A program made the translations under genes and the position numbers. 64,000 bases of DNA from Aedes albopictus (Eukaryota; Arthropoda; Insecta; Diptera; Culicidae): assembly GCF_035046485.1 (NCBI RefSeq), contig NC_085138.1, positions 89,639,228-89,703,227 of the forward strand, in the 5' to 3' direction. Below are positions 20,575 to 31,354 of the stretch, one piece after another (positions within the stretch are counted from its first letter, which is position 1; each line of letters opens with the position of its first letter). Under the pieces are notes generated by a model. That model was given only the letters and a program-made list of their open reading frames with translations. It ran no database searches and was not told where the DNA came from.

Positions 20575-20733
20575 GGGAACGTTCAAAAATTACGTCCAAC
20601 ATTTGGGGGAGATGGGGGTCTAGAAAAGTGTGACAGTACGTGTATTGGGTATAGGGAAACTGCGTGACAGAGGGGGGAGGGGGGGGGGTCTAGAAATCCC
20701 GAAAAACGATGGACGTAATTTTTGAATCTTCCC
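20575..20733. mobile_element. 159-bp MITE, inverted copy of 16140-16298
   Basis: The ends are GGGAACGTTCAAAAATTACG and CGTAATTTTTGAATCTTCCC. TTA flanks both sides (20572-20574 and 20734-20736). The core is the reverse complement of copy 1, with G runs in place of C runs. Confidence 0.85.
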
Positions 20734-21794
20734 TTATTATGGGTAAATAACAGAGTTGCATCAAAGTCCAAATTAAGTCGTAGCACTCGGGCTCAGATTG
20801 GGTACCAACTCTAGTACTACATTTAGTCCCCGGTACCCAAATTTGACATTTGACTGAATACCTCATTTTTAATAAACTTGTGCTTTAGTATCCTATGGCA
20901 ACGAACCTAGTTCAACAGTTCGACCGTTCAACACTGAATCCAACATGAGCATGTCAAATTCGTGTATTGTCGGCACCGTCTATTACTCTCCAAAAAAAAT
21001 TCATACTCTAATCTGAGCTCCCTGGTGCTCTTTATAGGGGGACTAGCTCGAACTTGAGAGAGTCGTCTCTCGAGGTCGGCTCTAAATAAGGTTTTCGGCA
21101 TCGAATCACGAATACAAACGCACGTGGTTAATTTTTCTCACTAATTTATTGATTTAAATATCTGGAGTGTGTTTGTGTAGTGTTTGGTCAGCCGGAAATG
21201 CTGGGATCAAACAGGAACGGTGATGATGGAGATTAAGGGGTTGGTGACGGGAGAGATCGGGCGATGGCGTCGTCAGGGGGGTCAACATAGTGACAGGGTG
21301 GCAGGGCGATTCTCACTGGATTAGCAGCGAGCGATCTCGATCTGAAGGTACGTCTCGGATGACGGAATTTCGGATGAGGGTGCGAGATGACGTCCTGCTA
21401 AAATCTTTCATAATCGACGACGACGAGGACTCGTTAACGTAGCTGCAAAGAAAAGGCTGATAAAGAATGTTCTCGATAGCGTTATGTTAGCGGGATTGAC
21501 CATTGTAACTTCTTCGACCATGGAGCAGCGACGTTGAATCGAGTACGGAACCGGGCCAGCAGAAAGTATATAGTAATGAAAACTACAGTTGGTGCAGCCT
21601 CTCGCTTCTCTTTGGTGAGAGTTATTTAATCGAAAAGGACCCAGAGGATCATCATTTGACCAAGATGAACCAATTCTCTAATAATTCTTTGTTTCCTAAA
21701 ATAAAATAAATGTTAAATTGTTTGTAGAAAATTATCATTCAATACTCACCAGATTCGGAATTTTTCGTGTTTACATTTGTGTAAACACTAGATT
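20734..21794. other. Unassigned stretch, possibly a solo LTR or non-coding transcript
   Basis: No credible coding frame. The part from about 21060 to 21720 looks unlike its AT-rich surroundings (GC-richer, many GA-rich phrases) and ends with ATAAAATAAATG. I could not find direct repeats or splice pairs that would settle its nature. Confidence 0.25.
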
Positions 21795-21810
21795 GTTGCT
21801 CATAGCAACA

Positions 21811-21960
21811 TAGAGCTTGCTGGCGTTTATTCACCTTTCTCTTTCAAACATGCAGGCGGAATAGGATTTGTTGTCATCAGGAAAGGTTTCCCGATGAAAA
21901 CAAATCCTATCCCGCCTGCAAGCTTGAAAGAGAGAGGTGAATAAACGTCAGCAAGCTCTA
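21811..21960. repeat. 150-bp near-perfect hairpin
   Basis: The two arms are about 68 bp each. They begin TAGAGCTTGCTGGCGTTTAT on the left, and the right arm ends GTCAGCAAGCTCTA. Only a few mismatches and a loop of about 14 nt separate them. A small GTTGCT/AGCAAC stem precedes it. It is probably a foldback MITE; a structured transcript is possible. Confidence 0.7.
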
Positions 21961-22175
21961 TTGGCGGAGTACTCGATTTTAGAGAGCAAGGTATGATTAA
22001 AATGAGGTATTATAGTTTTTTGATCTAGTACTTCATGAACCCCGAAAATTCACACCAATGTATGAGAGATGGACGACTTTATTTGGACTTTGGTTGCATG
22101 TCTTCTTGATAAAGTAGTCTTCGGTTTCAACCAAGATGACAATAATATTAGCGAATGAGAGAATTGAAAAAGAGA

Positions 22176-22290
22176 AATCGATCAAGTCAGTTAGGCCCTA
22201 ATGAAAAAATCATTGTCGAAATACGCTTATTTTTCGATCAAGTCATTTAGGCCCTTATGAAAAATCATTGTCGATTTATTTTTATGAGCC
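22176..22290 (+). repeat. Two-copy tandem duplication of ~57 bp
   Basis: CGATCAAGTCAGTTAGGCCC and CGATCAAGTCATTTAGGCCC start the two units, each continuing to AAAATCATTGTCGA. The units differ at a few positions. It lies 530 bp upstream of the RS-protein gene. Confidence 0.65.
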
Positions 22291-22304
22291 ATTTTACAAG
22301 CCAT

Positions 22305-22440
22305 TTTACGAGACGTTTCGGATCAGCTGATCGCTCATTTCATGAATGCAAATTTGACAGGAGGTTGCGCCCAAGCCCGTGAGTGTTAATACCAATATCA
22401 TCACTGTTGTCGTTTCGTAAAATAGACTATATGGGTAGAT
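22305..22440. mobile_element. Short MITE in the promoter region of the RS-protein gene
   Basis: It contains CATTTTACGAG at the left and TCGTAAAATAGACTAT at the right, with an inner stretch TTTGACAGGAGGTTGCGCCC. The reverse complement of 59838-59955 carries the same order of phrases, so these are two members of one family, each just upstream of a host gene. Confidence 0.55.
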
Positions 22441-22821
22441 TTTTGGTTCTGTGGCAATGTGTCACGCCCCTCATACATTGTTTTTTTTCTGTGCCTTCGG
22501 TGGGTACATTTTCGTTTGTGTGCGTGTGCTTCAAGCATCGCAGTAGACGAAGGCACCAACACAAACATTTACAAGCTGTCAAAAAGTCGGTGATGCCGCG
22601 TTGAAAACGTATTTTCGGTGCTGGTGAAATTGAAAACCGGATTAAAAGCAGATTTAGCTCTGTAAAAATTGATTTAATTTGGAAAAAGTATGTTCTCTCG
22701 TCTTATTAGTGATCGATTGATTGAATAAATCATAAATTGTATTATTATTTTTGCAGGGTAACTCGATATCGATCGGAATAGAAAACGATTTTGCACTCCG
22801 AAGATTCTGCCCTAAACAACA

Positions 22822-25277
22822 ATGGCGGCGAGGACGAGCATAATCGATGAAAGTGCCGACGATGGAGTTCCAGCCGATTTCTGGAATGAGGTTCTCGACA
22901 GCTTCGAGGTAATGGACGAGTGGGCCGAGGGAAGTGAAGAAGCCAAGAAGGCTGCCGAAGAACGGGCCCGCAAGAAAAAGGAAGACGATTTGGAAAAGGT
23001 GAGGAAGTTCAACGAGGCATGGAACATAGCTCCGGCTGCGGAAGAAGAAGCAGCTGCACCGACTCGAATAGTTGTGGAAGCTAGTGGCGAATCGTCTGCC
23101 GTTGTGGAATCTACTACCCCGGCAATGGAAACAACAGATTCGGATTCTAGGTCCAAATCGCCAGACTGCGCCATTATTCCCGAAGAACGAGAAGTGATTA
23201 CGGTAGAGGAGGATAACATTCCGGTGGCGGAGAACTCCGTAGTTGTGATTCCGGCGGACGGTTTACCGGAAGATCCTAGGTTGAAGCGTATTCAGGAGAC
23301 GGTTCGAGTGCAGAGTCCATCAAGCCCTACCCAGGACGGGAGGAACGCGTTTGTCGAAAGAGAGCTGGCCCCTTCGAATAGGTACTTCCAAGACCGAGAT
23401 CGGGAGCGTGAGGAACAGATTCGTAAGGATCGCGAGGACTTTGAGCGGGCTAGAAGTCGTTTGAGATCTCGAAGTCCCAGGAGGCACCAGTCGTCAAGGC
23501 GATCCATGTCCGACGATGAGGATGACATTGGTCAGCCTTTCCCACGACGCATGGAACGCAGCCGGTCCCGGTATCGTTCCAGAAGTCACGGCAGGCATTC
23601 CAGGAGTCCCCGCAGGGCTAAGAGCTCTCGGCGATCGAGATCACGCAGTCGCGACCGTGTCCGTAGTCGTCGTTCGACGCGATCCCGATCGAGATCGCGT
23701 TCCCGACCTCGCCGCGATCTAACCGACGAGTTGCGGGACAGGCTCATGCAGTCCGGAAGCGGCAGTGGCAGCGGAACAGGAGATAACAACGCTTCCGCGG
23801 CTATGATGAACCAAATGACGGCCATGATGCAGATGATGATGGACCCCACGAAGATGATGTCGATGAATCCCATGATGGCAATGATGATGCAGATGAACCC
23901 GATGATGGCCGCTGCTGCTGCGGCTGCCATGCAGAAGACGGCCGAGGCGGCCAAAGAGACTCCGGTTGCGGAACAACAGGATAAAAAGGACGACATTACG
24001 GCGCAGGTAAGCTGGGGTTTTAAGTAAGAGGATTATTTATTATCATTCACGTATGTCTGCTAAAATCGGAAATATTCAGACATTCTCTGGGGAAAACGTA
24101 ACGTCACACTAAAAATGACCCAACTTCCTTTTTTAGCTATTTTTGGACAGCAAGATAAATTTGTCAGACTTTCTGGCGACACGCTGCCCCAACGAGGGAA
24201 AGAAGTCGACGCGTGTCAATCCTAGAGGTGATTTTCAAAATGATTTTAAACCCCTTTCACTTTTCCAACCACCATATTTTTTCTTGATTTTTAGTTACTC
24301 AACGTATTAAGGAAGCGATTACAATTTTGGACAAACAGGAGACCAAAGTCCAGACGGCCAAATTTCTCTACGTTGCTCCCACGTATCATCAGGATTTGAA
24401 GAAGTTGGACAACCGATCGCCCTTGATCTGGAACGACCAGAACGTGCTGTACTCGCTGACCAGCAAGTCCAAGGATGTGGGCCTGTGCGAACCGTTCCGT
24501 AACGTTAACCACAAGATGAAGCAAATGATCGAGCGCTTGGGCCTGGACGAGGGTAACATTTCCCAGAGAATAGCCCAACTAAAGAAGGAAAAAACGTCGA
24601 CGCAATCCGGCGCCGATGTAGGAACGATTCAGGCCATTACGATCGTTCCCGTTCGGGGTGGAGCCGCCTCCAAACGGGTCATTGAGAGGTCCATTCAAAC
24701 GGAGGAGTTCAACTGCTTGGATTGCGTCCAACGTCGTAGCAAGACGTATGTTTCTGTGAACACCCAAACGGCCGTCCGGGCCCGCACAATTGAAGTCAGC
24801 GTCCAAACGGACCGCGACCGGGACGTAGAACTGCACTCCATGAACGATCTGAACGCTAACCAGGTGAAAATCCTCAACGAAATTATGCGTTACATGAAGA
24901 AACGGCAGGTGTCCGGAAATATGTCCAACTTGATGAACAATCTAGAACGGGACGTTCCCGAACTCCGCAACCAGCATCTGAACGCAGGATTGCACTACGT
25001 TTCGGAAATTCTGGAACAAAGCGAACGCAACGCTAACCGGTACGCCGGACCGAATCCCATGAACGCGAAGGCCCGCGAGATGGCCTCGGTGAGAGGGCAG
25101 GGTGGCGCAGGTTCGCGAGATCCACGGGCAAGAGGTTCCTTCAAGGATGATCACCACGGTGTAAACTTTGACGCGATCAATCAGCTGACGACTTCGATCA
25201 TCCCGGCCGGGTTCCGACCCTCACCACCGCGCCGGACCAACAACAGCGGCAGTTTCAACAAACGGCGAGCATGGTAA
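22822..25277 (+). CDS. RS-rich, Met-rich nuclear-type protein, complete, three coding exons
   Basis: Coding exons are 22822-24006, 24137-24227 and 24295-25277, joined by GT-AG introns of 130 and 67 bp, giving 752 residues. Reading order: an acidic helical N-terminus (1-80); a disordered acidic part; an RS domain (about 209-300, many RSRS pairs); a Gly-Ser linker; a Met-rich segment (328-370) ending in seven Ala; a coiled or helical part encoded by exons 2 and 3. Three related motifs follow: SIQTEE (558-563), VNTQTAV (from 580) and SVQTD (594-598). The C-terminus is basic and disordered. RS domains place proteins in pre-mRNA splicing or other nuclear RNA processing, while NTQT is the classic core for binding dynein light chain LC8. 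I do not recognise the family. A likely 5' UTR intron runs from a donor at 22688 (GTATGT) to an acceptor ending at 22756. ATTAAA near 25533 could be the poly(A) signal. Confidence 0.85.
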
Positions 25278-25985
25278 GCTTCAGGGCGGTAATCTATCTA
25301 CCTTCAAGAGGTAAGCTTTTCAATTTTAATATGTTTCCGAATGCCTCTGCTAGTTATTTCTATCAATAGTGATTTGTGCAGAAGTTACTGTAACCAATAT
25401 AAATGTAAACCGTATTTGAGTGTTCTGATGTAGCAACAGTGAGATATCACAGCCAAATGCGTATTAAACTTGCTGATACTAGATTGGAAAATATAAAACT
25501 GTGTCATCTTATTTATGGCACAATAATGTTGAACATTAAAGCATTTTTTCTCGCGAAAATTTATGTTTTATGTTTTGTCATGGAAAAAATAGAAGTTTTA
25601 GGCTAGAGATCTAGCTTAGAGTTTCTATTAAAATCATCGTCATGTAAACATAATCCTCAATGCCAATCACGCTGTTTCACAAACCGCCCAGTAGGTGCAG
25701 GTAGTGAGCGAACGTCAAACAGGAGCAAAAATTATGTGAGCGTCGTGTGTGTGTGTATTTAGTTTTGGAGAGGGACTTTAACCTATTGGTCATTCGTCCC
25801 TGGTATGTGAGCGTCGTCTGCGAACTACAGAATATTTAAACCAACCGTAAAAAAAACGATGAGAGTTGAATAGAGGTAGACGTCTGCTTGTCTGTGGCAA
25901 AATGTCCGAAGTGAAAATTTTCAGCTCGATCGAAGAAACCATATTTTAGCGCTCGCCTTTCTTAAATTTTCATACGATTTGGTAT
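25278..25985. other. 3' UTR and downstream flank of the RS-protein gene
   Basis: AT-rich sequence without a gene. A short TG microsatellite lies near 25746. The stretch to about 25560 is the probable 3' UTR; the end point is inferred. Confidence 0.35.
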
Positions 25986-26122
25986 GGTTGATTGATTGAT
26001 TTGTCTTTATAATAGAAACTTTCAGCCCTTGGCTATTATATATATATATATATTTTAAGTGTAGAATTAGCATAAGTTAAAATACACATAAATACAAACA
26101 AAAAAAAAAAAAAAAAACAAAT
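25986..26122 (+). mobile_element. 3' end of a non-LTR retrotransposon, poly(A) tail
   Basis: It contains TTGTCTTTATAATAGAAACT, the phrase CTTTCAGCCCTTGG, a TA run, and the same 3' end (GTGTAGAATTAGCAT) as the stub at 14005-14059, then about 18 A. ATTTGGTAT flanks it on both sides (25977-25985 and 26123-26131). Confidence 0.7.
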
Positions 26123-26389
26123 ATTTGGTATAGGGCACTGCATGAAATTCTCTCCTTCTCTCTCACTCTTACAGAAAATTTGTAAACAACAAGGCCAAGA
26201 AACGTCAAAATCCCATACAAAATCAAAACAATGCAGTGTCCTATGGGGAAAGTTTAATTCTTAAAAGAACATTTCTTTCAGCAGTTGCTTCGCTCCTTAT
26301 CAGCTCAAGCTAAAATATATTTTATATTAGAAAATTTAAACAAATCATAACTACTTACAATTTAGTATCAAACACAGCAAATTTCAAGG

Positions 26390-26930
26390 GTTGCCCTACG
26401 CGCCTCAAGTATTTGTAGGAGTTGAAGGCCAAAAAGATGACGAGACCGACCCTCGGGAACAACCCTGCGAAGGTTTCCACAGTATCTTTATCTGCTTCCA
26501 GAGGAGCGAGTGGCGACATCAGTCAATTGCTAGGCAGCATAACAAAACCGAGCGTTTCGTATTCCCAGATCGTCCAGGCAAACTCGCAGCCCGGGTTCGT
26601 TCACCGTGGAGGAGTTACTAGCCTTGCTAGTGAGCTGTTCCACAGTCTCGAATTGCCAATCCAAGACAATGCAATTTCTCACTCTCAGCTAACTAATCAT
26701 CAAATACGTCTACAATGACCACCCGTAGATCGCTCAAATTGGTGAATTGGAATTGCCATTCCACCCGGAACAAGACTGTGGATTTTTTTTCACTTTCTTG
26801 AAACCTACGAAATAGACATCGCTGTTATTATGGAGACGTGGCTGCAGCTCAACAACTCATTGTACAACGAAAACTACTCTATTGTCAGAGTGGAACCAGA
26901 TTCGCCAGAAGCCACCCGAGAGGAAGGATT
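26390..26930 (+). pseudogene. Jockey-like LINE: end of ORF1 and start of the endonuclease ORF
   Basis: The first part ends a frame with Ser/Thr-rich sequence and a stop at about 26718. An overlapping ATG at 26714 then opens RRSLKLVNWNCHSTRNK, the standard beginning of an apurinic endonuclease domain. After a frameshift the next motif is DIAVIMETWLQLNNS, holding the ETW catalytic glutamate. The sequence departs from the family at about 26930 and no RT follows. The short-overlap ATGA arrangement between ORF1 and ORF2 is normal for Jockey elements. Confidence 0.75.
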
Positions 26931-27639
26931 GGCGAAAACTTTTGCGGGTTTTAGCGACTTTTTTGGACTTTTTTCAGCTTTTTTTTTTTTGAGGTTTTTT
27001 GGCTTGGCAAAACTAGTGTCGCTCCCCCTGGTCAGGCTTGACAGAAACTCCTCGCGAGAAAATGAGGAAGCGATTTTGGCGATTTTCTGAGGAGTGAAAA
27101 TAAAACTCAGAAATCACAACGCACATCCTCAACAGCACCGAGCGCGAGCTGGCCGCGCAGCGAGGAGTTCGTCCAACACTCATAATTGCTTGTTGTGTTT
27201 CTCACGTCCACTCACACTCAAAAAGCTCTCGCGAGTTCCACTCCCATACAAAGAAAGACTCTCGAGGCGAAAATCGCACTCAAAAACCCGAAATAATCAT
27301 CGGCTCTTTTTTCGTTCCCCTCTTCCTCGCTCAGTTTTTATTGCCTCTCTGTTTGGGGTTCGTTCGCTCCCTCGCGACGAGGCAAAAGCAAAACACCGCT
27401 CTAGAGCATGTTGCCAAACTCTTTTGATTTCGAGGAGGATTATCAAGCCTGCCCCTGGTTGAGGTATTGGATGGTTGATCTTCAATGACGTTGATTCAAA
27501 CGAAAAATATGCCTGATGCAAACATCAAATCATTGTGAAGCAACCATTTGAAGCTGTTATATCAAGAATATCTTTGAAGCTTGATAGAACTATGGAAAAC
27601 GTTATATCGATCAGACAACATACCTGTCCATGTGTACTA
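26931..27639. other. Unassigned GC-rich patch and LINE flank
   Basis: Phrases such as CTCGCGAG recur (about 27050, 27230 and 27370), and short chance frames occur on both strands. This may be part of an unrecognised repeat. I see no coding evidence. Confidence 0.3.
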
Positions 27640-28937
27640 GGGACAACAAAGGCCTCTGCTGTACATAGTAGCCGTCTCCATTCCATTCGGTTCATGGCTG
27701 TTTGTCTCACGCTCCGCACTCTGCGTAAAGTCCGCAGATCATCCTCCACTTGGTCGACCCATCTAGCTCGCTGCGCACCACGTCTTCTTGTACCGGTCGG
27801 ATGGCTTTCAAGAATCATTTTAGTCGGGTTGCTATCCGACATCCTGATGACGTGACCCGTCCACCGTAGCCTCCCGATTTTCGCGGTGTAGACGATGGTT
27901 GGTTCTCTCAGCAGTTGATGCAGCTCGTGATTCATTCGCCTTCTCCAAGTCCCGTCTTCCATCTGCACTCCGCCGTAGATGGTACGCAACACCATCCGGT
28001 CGGAAACTCCAAGGGCGCGTTGATCCTCTGCACGTACGATCCATGCTTCGTGCTCACAGAGGACTACCGGTCTAATCAGCGTTTTGTAGATAGTTAACTT
28101 TGGGTGCCGGCGAAGTTTGTTTGATCGTAGAGTTCTGCGGATTCCAAAATAAGCTCGATTTCCTGCCACAAGTACACGAATTTTTCAAACGCCTCGATTT
28201 CATCACCGTCGATAGAAATTCGGGGTGGCGGGCGCGGTGATTCCTCCCTGGAGCCCTTTGCCATCATGTACTTTGTCTTCGACACATTAATGACTAATCC
28301 GATTCGCCTGGCTTCACTCTTTAGTCGGATGTACGTTTCTGCCATCGTCTCAAATTTACGAGCAATAATATCAATATCATCAGCGAAACCAAGCAGCTGA
28401 ACGGACTTCGTGAAAATCGTACCACTCGTGTTAATCCCCGCTCTCCTTATTACACCTTCTAACGCAATGTTGAACAGCAAGCACGAAAGGCCATCACCTT
28501 GCCGTAACCCTCTGCGAGATTCGAAGGGACTCGAGAGTGTCCCTGATACTCGAACTACGCACATCACTCGATCCATCGTCGCCTTGATCAATCGTATCAG
28601 TTTATCCGGGAATCCGTATTCGTGCATAATCTGCCATAGCTGTTCTCGATCGATTGTATCACACGTCGTTTTGTGATGTGTGGGCACGTTGTATTCGCGG
28701 CATTTCTGCAACATCTGGCGGATGGCGAACATCTGGTCCGTTGTAACCGCGTAGCGTTCACCCATGAATCCAGCCTGATATTGCCCCACGAACTCTTTTG
28801 CAGAGAGCCGCAATCCAACTTGTCGCTCTTTTTGTAGATGGAACACACGATTCCTTCCATCCACTCTTCCGATAATACTTCCTCCTCCGAAATCTTGGTA
28901 ATGACCCAGTGTAGTGCTCTCACCAGTGCTGCTCCAC

Positions 28938-29735
28938 CGTATTCTATGCTGACGATGTCAAGATCTACATGGTAATCCGGAATCTCGATGACTGTAAACA
29001 TCTGCAGAGATTGATCGATAGCTTCGAAGAATGGTGCAGCGACAATTTCCTGACTCTGAGTGTGAACAAATGCAATGTGATAACCTTCCACCACAAGAAA
29101 AATCCTATCCTCAACGAGTATATGATGAATAATCAGCGGCTAGCTCGCGTCAATAATGTCCGTGATCTAGGAATAACTCTCGACGAAGGTCTGACGTACA
29201 AGCAACATTACTCTGACGTGATTGCGAAAGCCAATAGACAACTCGGTTTCATATTTAAGATAGCAGAAGAGTTTAAAGACCCGCTTTGCCTTAAGGCCTT
29301 GTACTGCGCTCTCGTCCGATCGATCTTAGAGTTTGGATCAGTTATTTGGTGCCCATACCATCTGACCTGGATTGCAAGGATGGAGGCCATCCAGAAGAAG
29401 TTTGTACGCTACGCTCTGCGATTCCTTCCTTGGAATGATCCCGCCAACCTACCTCCGTACGGTGATCGTTGCCTGTTAATTGGTCTAGAAACACTCGAAC
29501 AAAGGCGTACTATTGCACAGACTATGTTCGTTGCAAAAACATTGACTGGCGAAATCGACAGTCCTGAAATTCTTGGCCAATTTGGCTTCTACGCTCCAGA
29601 ACGTGTTCTGCGTGCCAGAAACTTCCTACACCTTGAGACTCGGTCGGTCGATTACGGAATACACGATCCCATTCGATTTATGTCTGCTGTATTCAACGGT
29701 TTTTATGAGCAATTTGAGTATCTCGCTTGGTAGTT
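28938..29735 (+). pseudogene. Jockey/CR1-group LINE RT C-terminal half, inserted in the RTE LINE
   Basis: It starts with the catalytic box FYADDVKIYM and continues without a stop through WCSDNFLTLSVNKCNV, LGITLDEGLTYKQHY, LVRSILEFGSVIWCP and FVRYALRFLPWNDPANLPPY to a stop at 29733. This is the thumb and C-terminus of an RT of the Jockey/CR1 group. It is on the opposite strand to its host LINE. About 20-25 bp of host sequence appear to be missing at the junction, and CTGCTCCA occurs on both sides. Confidence 0.85.
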
Positions 29736-30436
29736 GATCTGCTCCAGCGGCTTTGTTGTTCTTCAACCGGCTAACCTCCTCCTCAATCTCTTGAAGGTCA
29801 GGGGCCGGAAGTCTTTCGTCCTGTGCACATACTCCTAGATCTGTTACCACGCCACCTTCGGTACTTGCAACGTCGCCATTGAGGTGCTCATCGTAATGCT
29901 GCCGCCACCTCTCGACCACCTCACGCTCGCTCGTGAGAATATTCCCGTGATTATCTCGGCACATGTCGGCTTGTGGCACAAAGCCTCTGCGCGAGCGGTT
30001 CAGCTTCTCGTAGAACTTTCGTGTGTCCTTAGCGCGGTACAGCTCTTCCATTGCTTCGCGATCTCGTTCTTCTTGCTGGCGCTTCTTCATCCGGAAGACT
30101 GAGTTCTGCCTGTTTCGCGCCTGTTTGTAACGTGCCTCATTCGCTCTCGTACGGTGTTGCAGCATTCTCGCCCATGCTGCATTCTTCTCGTTTTTCAACT
30201 GTTCACATTCGCCGTCGTACCGTTTCTGTGATTCGGAGTCGCGAAACCTAGTGCTGTAGCCGAGGTACTACCTATGGCGGATCGGATGTCCCTCCAGCCA
30301 TCTTCAAGTGTAGCTGCGCCAAGCTGCTCTTCCGTTGGTAGGGCCACTGTTAACTGCTGCGCGTAGTCTCGAGCCACTTCTACGTTACGAAGTTGCTCGA
30401 TGTTGAGCCGCGGCGTTCGACTTCGACGCGTGGTGA

Positions 30437-31354
30437 TAGGGTAAAAAATATAATTTGGACATGTATATAATTTGGACATGCACTACGATGTATGTCTTGT
30501 GACGGAGAGCTAATAAAAGTAGATACTTCTGAATATCGATTATTGGATCAAACATACCCTATTCTGATGACTTACGTTGAAAATACGCTTAACAATTAAG
30601 AATATACTTCAAAATTATCGAAAATGTAAAATTTTTCACTGAAACCCCTCAAATGCACAGGTATGCAAGACGACATACACTTCACAGTCACATACAATAT
30701 TCACCTCAAAATCGTTGAATTGATAACTGTAAGAAATTTAAAAGCCTTATTGCAATAAAAACTGTTCAAAAAAGAAGCATTGGGCAGCCAATCTCTTAAC
30801 ATTCATCTAGAACGCCTAAAATAGGTGGTGTCCAAAATGCATTACAAGTTTTCTATTGTAAATATATTTTGGTCATCTGACGAATTACATGGGGATGCTG
30901 TGCGATTGCATACTTGGAGGCGTATTATGTGGTTCTGGCGATATTTCCTCGATTTTAACAAAAACTGTAATAGTTATCAAAATAGATGCCTGTTAAGCGA
31001 AGAAATTTGATTATTTACAAGAAAATATTTGTTAATTTATGCTACTTTCATGATAAAGCAGTATTCATGGCTAAACATGGAGATAATTGCCCTGTCCAAA
31101 TTATATATACCTGAGGGTGTCCAAAACATATATTCGGTGTCCAAAATGCAATTCTAACAGGCGATTGGAAATTGTGATTTTATCAGCTTAAAATGCGTTT
31201 GTTAAGATTTTTATCACCAGGATGGAACGCAAATTACAATCATGTTATAAGCGTATTAGCAACTTTGCAAAATAATCAATTCCTTTTTGAAGAAGCTAGA
31301 TGACGATTTTTCCAACGTTGTCCTCAGCCTGTCCAAAATACATGAATTACCCTA
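30437..31354. mobile_element. Element with TAGGGTAA ends and repeated GTCCAAAATGCA phrases, TA target
   Basis: The left end TAGGGTAAAAAATATAATTT and the right end ATACATGAATTACCCTA with TA at both outer edges split the RTE LINE. The phrase GTCCAAAATGCA or GTCCAAATTATAT recurs inside. The right ~290 bp are shared with 61269-61652. No transposase is seen. Confidence 0.7.

Noticed and set aside
21060..21720. Possible solo LTR or lncRNA exon
   Set aside because: No TG/CA ends with a target duplication and no splice pair could be identified, so it is left unassigned.
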